A stretch of 64,000 nt of DNA from Desulfamplus sp. (GTDB lineage Bacteria; Desulfobacterota; Desulfobacteria; Desulfobacterales; Desulfobacteraceae). Position 1 is the first letter of the stretch; each line of letters opens with the position of its first letter. The translations under genes were made by a program, and so were the position numbers. The stretch spans positions 35,979-99,978 of the forward strand of contig JADFZJ010000005.1 of assembly GCA_015232555.1 (NCBI GenBank). Direction: 5' to 3'. Shown in pieces: positions 1 to 9,809 of this stretch. The notes under the pieces were generated by a model. It saw only the letters and a list, made by a program, of their open reading frames with translations, was not told the origin of the DNA and ran no database searches.

Positions 1-2895
1 CAATTTATTGAACTCTTCAGTTTTTCTAAGCATGGAGAGAACTTCTGGAAAGTGGTATTTAAATTGTAACTCGTTTCCCAACTCATTGCCAAGGCAGGTC
101 GCTATAATTACCGCTGTCCGTTCAGGATTTACAACCACCTTTTTTTGTGGAGTTTTAGTCTGTTTATCCTCTAAATTAGAAAAATCTGAACTATGTTCTT
201 TATGTGCTGGAATACCAAAACGGAGATTTTCATCTAAATAACCCGCATTTTCAACCGCCTGATATGCAGCCATAAGAAGTATTTGCTGGCTTCGAGAAAG
301 ATGTGCAGCTTTTTGCTCATCATATCCAAAGCGATCGCTATCAAACACAAAATCCTTTATATAACCAGCAAGCATTGTGTAGGCTTTATCTTCTGCTGTT
401 TTATCTGGATCGTAGTATAAATCTTTTCTTATTCTGCTATCTTCCATCTCTCGTATTGAGTAGCGTTTTGCAAGGATATTTTCCCAAAGCTCTTCTGGAT
501 TTTTTGCATCAGGCAGAATACACCCCATACCAATTACAGCGATTTCGTCATTAATGCTCTTTGTTTCAGAAGATAAAACTTCAAGTCGGTTGAGATTACT
601 GAACAATTTTTCTTTAACACTGAATAAGGTGGTTGATGCAGCGTGCTCAGGCGTGACACGATGGGTAGGTGTGAAATTTGTCCCTACAACATGTGGAATA
701 TCAAAAAACATTCCATGAATCTGATCAATTGTGGTTGTATCTTTGAAAAACGCAAGAGCATCGCCAGAGAGAAAATTTCCCCTTGTTTTATGCTCCTCTC
801 CTTCAAACCATCTATAATTTTCTTCACCCGGATTTTTAAAATCAGGCAGAAAGCCTTTTGAACCAATCAGAAGAGAGCCGATATTATTCTTCTCAAATGC
901 TCGTTTACGATCTTCGAGCTTTTCGCCCTTTTTGATCATCTCTTTTTCTTTCTGGATCATTTTTTTCGCAAATTCAGTTGGTGCAGTTCTTGAAGCAAGA
1001 CCGACGCTGTTTCCAATAACCATTGTCTCATCTTCTTCGCATAAAATTGTCTGATACTGCTCTTTTATGCTTTTGGTCTCAACAATTTCTTTAGAAAAAA
1101 GATATGCGGTTCCAACCTGAATGCCGATCTTAACTCCTTTTGCAGCAAGACAAGATGCAATACCAGAGATAAAACATGATGCAAAACAGGTTGATATTCC
1201 GCCTGCAAACACAAGGCTTAACTTTGAAAGAAGATTGTTATTAATATCAGCAGTACCGCCGTTTTGAGTTGAATCTGCAGAATTTAGAGAAGCTGACGCT
1301 GATCGCTCTTTTATTTTGGCAATTGCAGCTTCCCACAGAACAAGACTTGAAAGAGAGCCGACATGACCTCCAGCCTCTCTGCCTTCAAATATAAAACGGG
1401 TGCAGCCGCCTTTAATTGCGTTTTCCATCATTGAGATTGACGGAGTGTGAAGATAGGTTTTAGTGCCAGCCTTTTCAAGCTCAATAACTTGAGACGGAAT
1501 ACCGCCTGCAAATAGTGCAAAAGGAGCTTTATATTTTCTTACAATTTCAAGATGTTTTTCAACTGCTGGATTAAATGCCTCAATTCCAACAAGCCCTGCA
1601 CCAAAAACAGGAACTTTTTCAGCACCTCTTTTTATCATATTCTCTGCAAGAGCTGGTGGAAGGCTTCCTACAGCAAAAAAAGGCAAAGCACCAGCCTCTA
1701 AAACTTTTGCTGCGAAATCTGGATTATCACTTACATTTGCCATTGGTCCTTGAATCAGAGGAAGGCGTGTGCCGTGCTCTTTTGCCATTGGAGAGTCAAC
1801 TCTCATCGGGTCAAATGAGTCAACATAGTTAAGCTGCTCTCCAATATCTTTAAAAAATTCTGAAATCATATCTTTTAGATTTGGAGAGATAAGGGCAAAG
1901 TTTTTGGCAAAAAATCCATCTTGTCCAATAAAAAATAGTGACTGCACTGCTGGAGCATCTGATTTATCAAGAGGGGTGATATGTTCTCCAATCTCTTTAT
2001 AGATTAGAGCGGCACAATTTTCTTTAGAGTTACTGTTTTTAGTGGTGTTTGAAGTGCTTTCAATTAAATTGTCATCAATTAACTTATCATCAACACCATT
2101 AGCAGAGATAAGAATCGCTTTATCTTTAAGCTCTTTGGCTATTTTAGTGCCAAGTTTTGCAAACACGCGAAATATATTTCTGCTGTCAGTTGTGATCTCA
2201 ATAGAATCGCTCTCATCAAGGCTTGACAATAGAGTTCTAAAATTTTCAGACAGAGGAGACTCTTTTGCAAGCCATACTTGACTGTCCAAAACAACTCCGC
2301 TCACTCCAGCAGAAAACATGCCTGATGCAGTGTTTCTGCCCACACCGCCATGAATAAAAACAGGCAGATCGCTGTTTTTTAGATACCACTGCATCAGTAT
2401 AAATGATGAGTAGTTTGAGACCCTTCCGCCAGCCTCGTTGCCGCGGAGAATGAGTGCGTGCGGGTTAATTGCTTTGATGCGATCGTTTATGTTGATCTCA
2501 CGAACTTCAAGAATGATTTTTGAGTGGGGGAAGTTTTTATTAATTGATTTAACTGATTCAAAAACTTTATTGCGGACAGATTCGTTATCATCTGCCTTAT
2601 CATCAGCGTTTATATTATCTAATGATATTACGATGCTGTCTAATCTTGCTGCATTAAGCTCTTTGATGTCGTAAATAAGCTCTAAATTTGGATCGACAAG
2701 CCTTAAACCAAATAAAATATCTGCACTGATAAGAGCTTTAATCCCCTCAATTATCTCGTAATGAGATAGAAATTCAGTATCAAATACGGGCAGACCACCT
2801 GCGTTGAAAACAGCTTTAAAGAAGTTAAGAGAAAATACTTTTGACGGGTTATATACTATTAATGGAAGTCGTGAAGTTAGTATTCTTGTAAACAT
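1..2895 (-). CDS. Megasynthase (PUFA/polyketide-synthase type), N-terminal part, truncated by the window edge
   Basis: The reading frame is open from an ATG at 2895 to base 1, giving 965 residues with no stop, so the protein continues past the left edge. GGAGA lies about 10 nt upstream of the ATG. Residues about 1-260 look like a nitronate-monooxygenase/PfaD (FMN TIM-barrel) domain, with NEAGGRVSN and a later HGGVGR. Residues about 375-720 hold a second, better conserved copy: LPLIQGPMANVSD near 380, GREAGGHVGS, FAGGIS and GIQVGTAYLFS. A ketosynthase domain begins near 783 with IAVIGMGCILPDAKNPEELW. Enoyl reductases of this type act in Pfa-like secondary lipid synthases, usually as a separate PfaD subunit. 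Two copies fused ahead of the ketosynthase is an unusual order. The product is probably a long-chain or polyunsaturated lipid (inference). Acyltransferase, ACP and other domains would lie outside the window. Confidence 0.85.
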   Translation of the reverse strand, partial: MFTRILTSRLPLIVYNPSKVFSLNFFKAVFNAGGLPVFDTEFLSHYEIIEGIKALISADILFGLRLVDPNLELIYDIKELNAARLDSIVISLDNINADDKADDNESVRNKVFESVKSINKNFPHSKIILEVREININDRIKAINPHALILRGNEAGGRVSNYSSFILMQWYLKNSDLPVFIHGGVGRNTASGMFSAGVSGVVLDSQVWLAKESPLSENFRTLLSSLDESDSIEITTDSRNIFRVFAKLGTKIAKELKDKAILISANGVDDKLIDDNLIESTSNTTKNSNSKENCAALIYKEIGEHITPLDKSDAPAVQSLFFIGQDGFFAKNFALISPNLKDMISEFFKDIGEQLNYVDSFDPMRVDSPMAKEHGTRLPLIQGPMANVSDNPDFAAKVLEAGALPFFAVGSLPPALAENMIKRGAEKVPVFGAGLVGIEAFNPAVEKHLEIVRKYKAPFALFAGGIPSQVIELEKAGTKTYLHTPSISMMENAIKGGCTRFIFEGREAGGHVGSLSSLVLWEAAIAKIKERSASASLNSADSTQNGGTADINNNLLSKLSLVFAGGISTCFASCFISGIASCLAAKGVKIGIQVGTAYLFSKEIVETKSIKEQYQTILCEEDETMVIGNSVGLASRTAPTEFAKKMIQKEKEMIKKGEKLEDRKRAFEKNNIGSLLIGSKGFLPDFKNPGEENYRWFEGEEHKTRGNFLSGDALAFFKDTTTIDQIHGMFFDIPHVVGTNFTPTHRVTPEHAASTTLFSVKEKLFSNLNRLEVLSSETKSINDEIAVIGMGCILPDAKNPEELWENILAKRYSIREMEDSRIRKDLYYDPDKTAEDKAYTMLAGYIKDFVFDSDRFGYDEQKAAHLSRSQQILLMAAYQAVENAGYLDENLRFGIPAHKEHSSDFSNLEDKQTKTPQKKVVVNPERTAVIIATCLGNELGNELQFKYHFPEVLSMLRKTEEFNKL

Positions 2896-3384
2896 ATTGC
2901 CTGTTCTCCATGTATTATATTTTTTGTTATTGTTATTTAAATTCCACCTTCTGAATCAGCCATCATTTCAATTCTGAATTAAATACACAGATTATGATGC
3001 TTAGACTTAAAAGGACAAAAGATATAAACAAAAAACATGCCATGGATTAAATAATTTTCTTATAATATTGAAATAAATAGATATTATCTGAATTAATTTC
3101 ACTTTTGTTATGTAAAAAGAGGCTTATTAAGACATGTTCTCGTTTGTTGAGATATGCATAAAATGAATATTTATGAGCATAAGATGTAAGTTAGTCTGTA
3201 CATTGATGGGAGTAGAACATTCATATAAAATTATGAATTAGAGTTTAAAATATTCTAAAGGTTCATTCTTTTTACGTGCCATATTTCCTTATTTAGTATA
3301 AAAACAAGAATAAAATTTGCGTGATGATTTTATTCTTGTTTGTGCCTGTCAGGGCATGGTCATTTTATAAGGAGAAGCAAAATA
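2896..3384. other. AT-rich intergenic region between divergent genes
   Basis: This 489-bp divergent spacer must carry promoters for the megasynthase (leftward) and the clostripain-type protease (rightward). I cannot assign a convincing -35/-10 pair on either strand. The only clear structure is the long inverted repeat at 3302-3341, annotated separately. Confidence 0.6.
3302..3341. repeat. Perfect 15-bp inverted repeat upstream of the protease gene
   Basis: The left arm AAACAAGAATAAAAT (3302-3316) is the exact reverse complement of the right arm at 3327-3341, around a 10-nt loop. It ends 43 nt before the ATG at 3385, so it would lie in the leader or promoter of the clostripain-type gene. It is AT-rich with no T-run on the plus strand, so an operator or leader hairpin fits better than a terminator. 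Confidence 0.6.
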
Positions 3385-5910
3385 ATGTCTAAAAATAAAA
3401 ATCTTACCTATAGTTTTCTTAATAGCAGCCATAACTTTAAAAACAGATTTAATTACAATCACTTATTATCAAAATTGATAGTTTTAATGATTATACTTAT
3501 AAGTTTTATCTTATTATCGCCTTTTGAAGCTCTCTGCATATATGATCAAGTTGCTTTTGATATAAAGATTAAAGATAGTAAAATATCCATATCTTTGAAG
3601 CCAGATTACAATCAATATACAAAACCATTCACAAATATGTATGTTGCTGCTGTAATTGGAAGCGATATCTATTTTCTCTATAAAAACGGGGATAATCTTA
3701 GTCTTGAACAGTTCAATTCTGCGACAGAGCCGCCATCTTTTATCAAAAAGAATGAAAAAGGTGAAATTCCAGAAATAGAGCTTATGAATCAATGGGATAT
3801 AAACTGGCTTGATAATATTCTCTTGTTTGCAGGTATCGGTTCATCTTTAACAGATATGTTGAACAGTGGCAGTCTTGTCTGTTTTTATGACGGTCAGCAG
3901 GTGGTACTTCCACAGCCAGCACGCAAATGGACTGTAATGGTATATATGGTAGGCTCTGATCTTGAAGGAGGATTAGGTTCGTCAGACCGGAAAGCCACAA
4001 ATGACATCATGCAGATGATTCAAGGTTCGATTGGTCTAAATCCTGATACAGTAAACGTGGTTCTCACAACAGGAGGCTCTACTCGTAAAGGGTGGGATAG
4101 CGTAAGACGCTCATGGATATACAATGGGCAGTATTATAACATTGAAGATATGAAAAATCTAAACATGGGTAATCCTGATACTCTGTCTGATTTTGTCCTA
4201 TGGTCAAAAGAGCAGTTTCCAGCAGAACATTACGCATTGATTATGTGGGATCACGGCATGGGCACTGATGGTTTTGGTATAGATATGAACCATATCAACC
4301 CTGCAATAAAATATAATAATACTCTTGTATTTTCAAAACTTAATGATGCTTTCAACAAAATCAGCAGAGATGCACAGCCGAATGTCTCTACACAAAATCC
4401 TCTTGATATTGTTCTGTATGATGCCTGTTTAATGGGCACAATTGAAGTTGCACAACTTGTTTCAAAGATTACTGGAGTGATGGGTGGTTCCGCAAATACT
4501 GAGCCTGGTTTTGGTTTTGATTACAAAGCCCTTTTGCAAGGAATTGAGACAAAACAGATAAATAACGGCATTGATTTTGGGCGAAATGCATCAGATGCCT
4601 ATATTCTTGAATGTACAAATAATGGAAAATTTGACAGCTCTAAAACGAAGATTACATACTCTATATTTGATCTTACAAAACTAAATGACTTTAATCAGGA
4701 GTTTGATCTTTTATCTGATGAATTTTTGAATATAATGCAAGAGAATTCTTCGAGTAGCTATAATGCTATCTCAGTAGGTCTTATAAGGACAATAACTTAT
4801 CCCATAGGAAAAATTCAGGGTAATTTAGATAGAGGTGTTTCTATTCCTAATCCAGTTGATTTGGTTGGTTTTTTGGAAAATGTAGGAGAGAGATTTCCAT
4901 CTTTGAGTAACAGAGCAGAAAGTCTTATTAAAATTATTTTAGAAAAACTTGTTGTTTACTACAATGGAAATATAGCAGCCGGTGAAGGGGTAAATGAAAA
5001 CGCTGGAAGATTAACCATAGATATAGGAAAAGAGAGCGGTCATATAAAATTTAATGATTTGACAACAGGCAAAACTACAATGCTGCTGCCTGAGTCATAC
5101 AGCAGGCTCAATCAGGCTATGATATCATATTATGAAAAGCGGGCAATGGACGATTATGAGGTCGGAGGTATAAAGGGGGTTCAGACAACCTGCCCTGGTG
5201 AGCTACAAAGCTGTGCAGCAGGACCTAATTGGCTTTATCTATCTCAGGAATTATCTTATGAAGATGATAGTGTAATCAATGTCAATACACTTCTGTGCCA
5301 AATGAGTGGTGATAACTATCCTGATGCTCGCGATATTTTTTACTCTAAACAGATATACAATGGCCAATACATTAATACTGCAAAAGAGTATCCTATTTAT
5401 CAGCAAGATATCTGCTCGTATTCTATCTGTACAGATGAAAACTGCGAATTGATAACAGTAAAAGATATTGGTAATGATATCCTGACTGCTGAAGCTCATG
5501 TAAACGGCTCGCCGTCAATTTTAACTTTTGCTCTAAGAGATGACGGCACAAACGCCAAAATCAATAGTTCAGATGTATGGGAGCTATCCAGCTTTACCAA
5601 GTATGCAGATGGAATATGGGGAAGAGATGATGATATAATGAATGGGGATATTATCATACCTATATTGAGCAGGTTAGTTGTTGATACTGACGTTAATAAT
5701 ATAACAAAATATTCAGGAAAAAGCATAGATGTTAAAGATTATAAAAGACTATATCTTAAAAAAGAGTGTAATATAAAATTCCCTTCTGTTATAGCATCTT
5801 TTTTTGGATATAACGGGAAAGTTCAATATAAGGCTCTTTGCAACAGCGTTCAAGAGTGTTTTCCAATCAGTGAAGATGATCCTTATCCTGCAATAGTTAT
5901 TAAACAATGA
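3385..5910 (+). CDS. Exported clostripain-family (C11) cysteine peptidase
   Basis: I place the start at the ATG at 3385, which has AAGGAG 10-15 nt upstream, rather than at an in-frame TTG 45 nt earlier. The 841-residue protein has a hydrophobic stretch near residues 30-50 that can serve as signal peptide or membrane anchor. The peptidase C11 fold starts near residue 180 with WTVMVYMVGSDLEG. The catalytic pair is visible: His290 in WDHG and Cys348 in YDACLMG. Clostripain-family enzymes cleave after basic residues; specificity here is not readable. The roughly 300 residues after the catalytic domain are not assigned. It lies directly upstream of a second exported cysteine protease, but a 173-bp gap with a palindrome separates them, so co-transcription is uncertain. 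Confidence 0.88.
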   Translation: MSKNKNLTYSFLNSSHNFKNRFNYNHLLSKLIVLMIILISFILLSPFEALCIYDQVAFDIKIKDSKISISLKPDYNQYTKPFTNMYVAAVIGSDIYFLYKNGDNLSLEQFNSATEPPSFIKKNEKGEIPEIELMNQWDINWLDNILLFAGIGSSLTDMLNSGSLVCFYDGQQVVLPQPARKWTVMVYMVGSDLEGGLGSSDRKATNDIMQMIQGSIGLNPDTVNVVLTTGGSTRKGWDSVRRSWIYNGQYYNIEDMKNLNMGNPDTLSDFVLWSKEQFPAEHYALIMWDHGMGTDGFGIDMNHINPAIKYNNTLVFSKLNDAFNKISRDAQPNVSTQNPLDIVLYDACLMGTIEVAQLVSKITGVMGGSANTEPGFGFDYKALLQGIETKQINNGIDFGRNASDAYILECTNNGKFDSSKTKITYSIFDLTKLNDFNQEFDLLSDEFLNIMQENSSSSYNAISVGLIRTITYPIGKIQGNLDRGVSIPNPVDLVGFLENVGERFPSLSNRAESLIKIILEKLVVYYNGNIAAGEGVNENAGRLTIDIGKESGHIKFNDLTTGKTTMLLPESYSRLNQAMISYYEKRAMDDYEVGGIKGVQTTCPGELQSCAAGPNWLYLSQELSYEDDSVINVNTLLCQMSGDNYPDARDIFYSKQIYNGQYINTAKEYPIYQQDICSYSICTDENCELITVKDIGNDILTAEAHVNGSPSILTFALRDDGTNAKINSSDVWELSSFTKYADGIWGRDDDIMNGDIIIPILSRLVVDTDVNNITKYSGKSIDVKDYKRLYLKKECNIKFPSVIASFFGYNGKVQYKALCNSVQECFPISEDDPYPAIVIKQ

Positions 5911-5951
5911 CCAAATGGTTTGAGTGCAGCCTGTTTGTGTGTTTATTAAAA

Positions 5952-5979
5952 GTAGAGACGCACGGCGGTGCGTCTCTAC
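5952..5979. repeat. GC-rich palindrome (12-bp arms, 4-nt loop)
   Basis: Arm GTAGAGACGCAC (5952-5963) is exactly complementary to 5968-5979, around GGCG. It stands out as GC-rich in AT-rich surroundings between the two protease genes. Similar GTAGAGACG palindromes are familiar as dispersed intergenic repeats in other phyla. No T-run follows on the plus strand, so I call it a repeat element rather than a terminator. Confidence 0.75.
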
Positions 5980-6083
5980 AGATTGGATTGAATCTAAAAA
6001 GGCTACACTCAAATGATTTAATATAATTTCAATTTTAGTTACTCAAAAATTTACAATACAAACACTCAAAAGGAGATCGATTT

Positions 6084-8834
6084 ATGAAGCAGTGCAGCAA
6101 AAATTTAAAGGCTTTAGCATTAGTTATTCTGATTCAATCTTTTTTTATTGTTATGGGAGGAGCATCTATTGGACAGGCAGACTCACTTTTTGAGACTGCC
6201 CCGCTTAACGAAAAATTTGAGAAATATATTGATGACCCAAAAGATGAACCGATTTTTGATGATGCAGGCAACTACTTTGGCTTTATCCCACTGCCTTTTA
6301 TGCAGGAAAAGCATACTGCCCCATCAGGACTTTTAAAAGGTCTCTCTCTTTTACGAGCCTCTGTTACATCATCTGTTTATGACATGAGAGACCCAAATAA
6401 TGATGGAAACACCTCAGACTCTTTGTTATCTCCAGTCAAACGTCAAGGTAACTGCGGATCGTGTTGGTCATTTGCATCTTTAGATGTTTTAGAGAGTCAT
6501 CTTAGAGCTAAAAATGTTAATTACGATTTTTCTGAAAATCATCTTATTAACAAACATCGTTTCGATCTCGGTCCCTGTGATGGAGGCAATATTATTTTTA
6601 CATCAGCATATATGGCTGGTTATAGAGGAATGGTAACTGAGCAGGATGATCCTTACAAATTGGGAAGTTCAGGAAACTACTGTATAAACTGTAGTCCTGT
6701 CCAATATATTGACAACATTATTCTTGTACCAGTACGTTATGATACAAATGATAATCAATATATAAAAGAACTTATCATTGATCATGGTGCGTTATACACA
6801 TCAATATATTATGATAACAATAGCTATGCCCCTTCAAGTGCTACATATTACTATAATGATATAAATAACTCATTTGATGATTCAAACCATGCCGTGGTTA
6901 TAGTTGGATGGGATGATAATAAAGTTGTTGAAGGGATTAATAAGCAAGGGGCTTTTATTGTTAAAAACAGTTGGGGCAGCGATTGGGGAGACGCTGGTTA
7001 TTTTTATGTCTCATATTATGACGAGAGCATTGCATTATCTGCTCTTGCATATTTTGATGATAAAGATAGTTCTGAACTGCGATTTAACAGAGTCTATCAG
7101 CATGACGAAATTGGCTGGATAGGCGGAGCAATTGGCAGAGACAACGGCTGGGGAGCAAACTGGTTTATTCCTGAAAATGACGGCGTGTTAAATGCTGTGA
7201 GTTTTGCAGCTACCAATTCCAAGCTCTCTTACGAGATAATCATATACGATGAACATAAGGAGTCTGGTGATTCAGTAATTTTTACAAATGTTCTTGGCAA
7301 CATCCAGACTGGGATTATTCAAAATGAAGGATGGTACACCATTCCACTTAAAAATCCTGTAAATCTGACCGCTGGTGACGGGTTTGCTGTTGCCGTTAAA
7401 TTCACGACTCCTGACAAACAATATCCAGTTCCGGTTGAGAGTAAAATTGAAGGATTTACTTCAGATATAACGATTAATGAGGGGGAAAGTTATGTTTCAG
7501 GAGATGGTGGAGAGTGGTTTGACACATACAACCTGAATAATCCATACACAGTTTGTATTAAGGCTTTAGTTCAATCAGAAGGAGAACCAGCAAACGAAGA
7601 GTGCCAAGATCGACCATTACAACCTGAAATAAGTATCAGAATAGATGGCACAAAGGTAGATATTTTCTGGCAGCAAGACTCATGCTCTAAGACAGAATAT
7701 AATCTCTATTATGGTGATTATCCATATATTATAAAAAGCGATACAGTTCATATGGGCAATAAAACCTCTTTTTCCACAAATTTTAGCCACGGCTCTAATT
7801 TGTGTGCTGTAGTATGTGCAAAAAACACCAAAGGATATGCGTATTCCAGTCTTAAATCTTTTGAGGTTGGATGCTATGGCAAACAGATTTGCTCTACAAA
7901 CAAAAGAGTTGCAGACGTTACAGACTCTGTGGAAAAAGATCAAGAAACTGTCAATTTAAACTGGTCTATTGTAACAATGTCAGAAAATACTGGCTCGCAG
8001 TTTATCAAGAATTTTTACAGCAACAATCCAGACTATGAAAAACATCTTACAGATATGAATATTGTTCTGTCACAAGATAAAGCAAATCTTCTGCCTTTAC
8101 AAAAATCTATCTGGATATATGAGGTAACAAAAGAAATACCATATATTGGAGATATATATTTTAGTAATGAAATATTGACATCAGAGAGCGGGGCAGCAGC
8201 CATTGCAACAGTTGACAATCAAGGGAATAGAGGTCTTACATTTTATGGTAATCTGCCTTATGAAGGCGGAGGTTCTGGTTTCATAACAGCAATAAAAGAG
8301 GCAGATTGTACAGCATACTATTTTTTTGGATTTAACGATTCAGGTTCACCTTTATCAGGCAGATATCAGCAAAAATGGTGCGATTCAGATTCGGATGAAT
8401 TAGATAAATATTACACTCTTACAGCCAGTAAGATAAACACTTCTCTTGCTGTATCTCTTATTAATGCAGATAAAATTAATATTGAAAATATCACGGGTGA
8501 AACTATTCCTGATGACAGTTTAAGCCATATAAAATTTGACTATCTATTTCCAGCAATGGGAAAATCTGTAGATATTTATATTGCGACCTATACACCTTCT
8601 GGTCAGTTACTTTTCATTGATGATAAAGGAGATTTTACAGAGGAGTTTGGTAAAGCATTTAAAGTCTCAACTACAGATACTATTAGAGAGACCAATCTGT
8701 TTAAAAAAGCGTATTTTGAAGCAGGCATTTATACAGCATACTGGTTGATTGTACCAACCAATGGTGGCAATATAAATAGTATAAATTTTGACGCCAACGA
8801 TTATATTCTGGACGCAATTGAGTTTAATTTATAA
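6084..8834 (+). CDS. Exported papain-family (C1A) cysteine peptidase with C-terminal accessory domains
   Basis: The start ATG has a strong AAAAGGAG upstream. The 916-residue protein begins with a signal peptide (residues 1-33; hydrophobic core ALALVILIQSFFIVMGG). The papain catalytic set is complete: Gln121 and Cys127 in RQGNCGSCWSFA, His269 in NHAVVIVGW, Asn295 in KNSWGSDWGDAGYF. Residues about 330-490 resemble the lectin-like domain that often follows bacterial C1 peptidases. Residues about 505-595 look like a fibronectin-III-type module. The last 300 residues are unassigned. The short stretch before the catalytic domain may act as a propeptide. Together with the clostripain-type enzyme upstream it suggests extracellular protein degradation or processing of surface proteins (inference). 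Confidence 0.9.
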   Translation: MKQCSKNLKALALVILIQSFFIVMGGASIGQADSLFETAPLNEKFEKYIDDPKDEPIFDDAGNYFGFIPLPFMQEKHTAPSGLLKGLSLLRASVTSSVYDMRDPNNDGNTSDSLLSPVKRQGNCGSCWSFASLDVLESHLRAKNVNYDFSENHLINKHRFDLGPCDGGNIIFTSAYMAGYRGMVTEQDDPYKLGSSGNYCINCSPVQYIDNIILVPVRYDTNDNQYIKELIIDHGALYTSIYYDNNSYAPSSATYYYNDINNSFDDSNHAVVIVGWDDNKVVEGINKQGAFIVKNSWGSDWGDAGYFYVSYYDESIALSALAYFDDKDSSELRFNRVYQHDEIGWIGGAIGRDNGWGANWFIPENDGVLNAVSFAATNSKLSYEIIIYDEHKESGDSVIFTNVLGNIQTGIIQNEGWYTIPLKNPVNLTAGDGFAVAVKFTTPDKQYPVPVESKIEGFTSDITINEGESYVSGDGGEWFDTYNLNNPYTVCIKALVQSEGEPANEECQDRPLQPEISIRIDGTKVDIFWQQDSCSKTEYNLYYGDYPYIIKSDTVHMGNKTSFSTNFSHGSNLCAVVCAKNTKGYAYSSLKSFEVGCYGKQICSTNKRVADVTDSVEKDQETVNLNWSIVTMSENTGSQFIKNFYSNNPDYEKHLTDMNIVLSQDKANLLPLQKSIWIYEVTKEIPYIGDIYFSNEILTSESGAAAIATVDNQGNRGLTFYGNLPYEGGGSGFITAIKEADCTAYYFFGFNDSGSPLSGRYQQKWCDSDSDELDKYYTLTASKINTSLAVSLINADKINIENITGETIPDDSLSHIKFDYLFPAMGKSVDIYIATYTPSGQLLFIDDKGDFTEEFGKAFKVSTTDTIRETNLFKKAYFEAGIYTAYWLIVPTNGGNINSINFDANDYILDAIEFNL

Positions 8835-8848
8835 TAAAAATAACCATA

Positions 8849-8876
8849 GGGGGGCACACAGCGGTTTGTTCCCCCC
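8849..8876. terminator. Probable bidirectional terminator between convergent genes
   Basis: A run of six G (8849-8854) pairs with six C (8871-8876), with partial pairing of the inner ACA/TGT bases. The hairpin sits between the convergent protease and acyltransferase genes. A long T-run is lacking, so the termination role comes mainly from position. Confidence 0.5.
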
Positions 8877-8909
8877 ATAACCCAACCCTAAGAGCATAAG
8901 TCCAGCAAC

Positions 8910-9809
8910 TTAATGTATTGGACTTTTCAGCAGGCGGCTGATTTTCATATCCTTATCTTTCCAAAGAGTATTAATCCATGTGCAAAATCTCTCTCTGAAT
9001 TGAGCATCATTAAAATAATCTCCTTTAATATCTGAAGTTATTGGAAGTATGTCAACATCAACTATAACTCTCCGTATTCTTCCTGATATAAATCCCCAGA
9101 ATGTGTCTGCCCCGTCTGGATAGACAATAGTCACATTAATAATTTTGTGCATACAATCTCCCATAGCACTTATTACAAATGCCACCCCTCCAGCTTTAGG
9201 GGTTAGCAGGTGGGTGTATGGAGATTTCTGTCTTTTATGTTTTTCTGGTTTAAAACGGGTGCCTTCAACAAAGTTGACCACACAAACAGGAATTGTTTTG
9301 AATTTTTCACACGCCTTTTTAGTGCTCTCAAGGTCTTTTCCCTTCAAATGGGGGTTTTTTTCAAGAAACTTGCTTGAATAACGTCTCATAAACGGGAAAT
9401 CCAGTGCCCACCATGCAAGCCCAAGGATAGGAACCCATATCAGCTCTTTTTTCAGAAAGAATTTGAGCATCGGCACTTTACCCATGAACATCTTTTGAAG
9501 TACTAAAATATCTACCCATGACTGATGATTACAAAGAAGCAGATACCACTCTTCTTTTTCCAACCGTTCTGCCCCTTTAAATGTCCACTCAATCCTGTTG
9601 AAAAGATCAGTATTAAAGGCATTGATTCCAACCCATCTCATAGCAATATAAATAAGCATACTATCATAGTATTTTTTTAAAGAGGGAACTGGGAAAATTA
9701 ATTTAACTAATGCTACACAAAACAGAAGAGAGCAAAGCACTATTGTATTAATAAGATATAATAAAAACGACAAACTCCCTTTTACAAATCTTGGTAAAAA
9801 ATCAAGCAT
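8910..9809 (-). CDS. PlsC-like acyltransferase (YihG type)
   Basis: This 299-residue protein carries the acyltransferase H-x4-D motif at His95/Asp100 (CNHQSWVD), and the downstream FVEGTRF block that replaces the FPEGTRS block of 1-acylglycerol-3-phosphate acyltransferases. A hydrophobic segment at residues 12-40 anchors it to the inner membrane. Length and the ending of the EGTR block resemble Escherichia coli YihG, a PlsC paralogue that acylates lysophosphatidic acid. The fatty-acyl preference cannot be read. It is convergent with the protease gene and separated from the next upstream gene by about 120 bp. Confidence 0.85.
   Translation of the reverse strand: MLDFLPRFVKGSLSFLLYLINTIVLCSLLFCVALVKLIFPVPSLKKYYDSMLIYIAMRWVGINAFNTDLFNRIEWTFKGAERLEKEEWYLLLCNHQSWVDILVLQKMFMGKVPMLKFFLKKELIWVPILGLAWWALDFPFMRRYSSKFLEKNPHLKGKDLESTKKACEKFKTIPVCVVNFVEGTRFKPEKHKRQKSPYTHLLTPKAGGVAFVISAMGDCMHKIINVTIVYPDGADTFWGFISGRIRRVIVDVDILPITSDIKGDYFNDAQFRERFCTWINTLWKDKDMKISRLLKSPIH

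Noticed and set aside
1575..2674. Plus-strand ORFs of 78-85 codons within the first 3 kb
   Set aside because: They are antisense to the continuous minus-strand megasynthase frame, which has clear domain motifs; none has a recognisable product or RBS.
3230..3290. TGGCAC near 3275 on the minus strand as a sigma-54 promoter
   Set aside because: The -12 element (TTGC at the right spacing) is absent.
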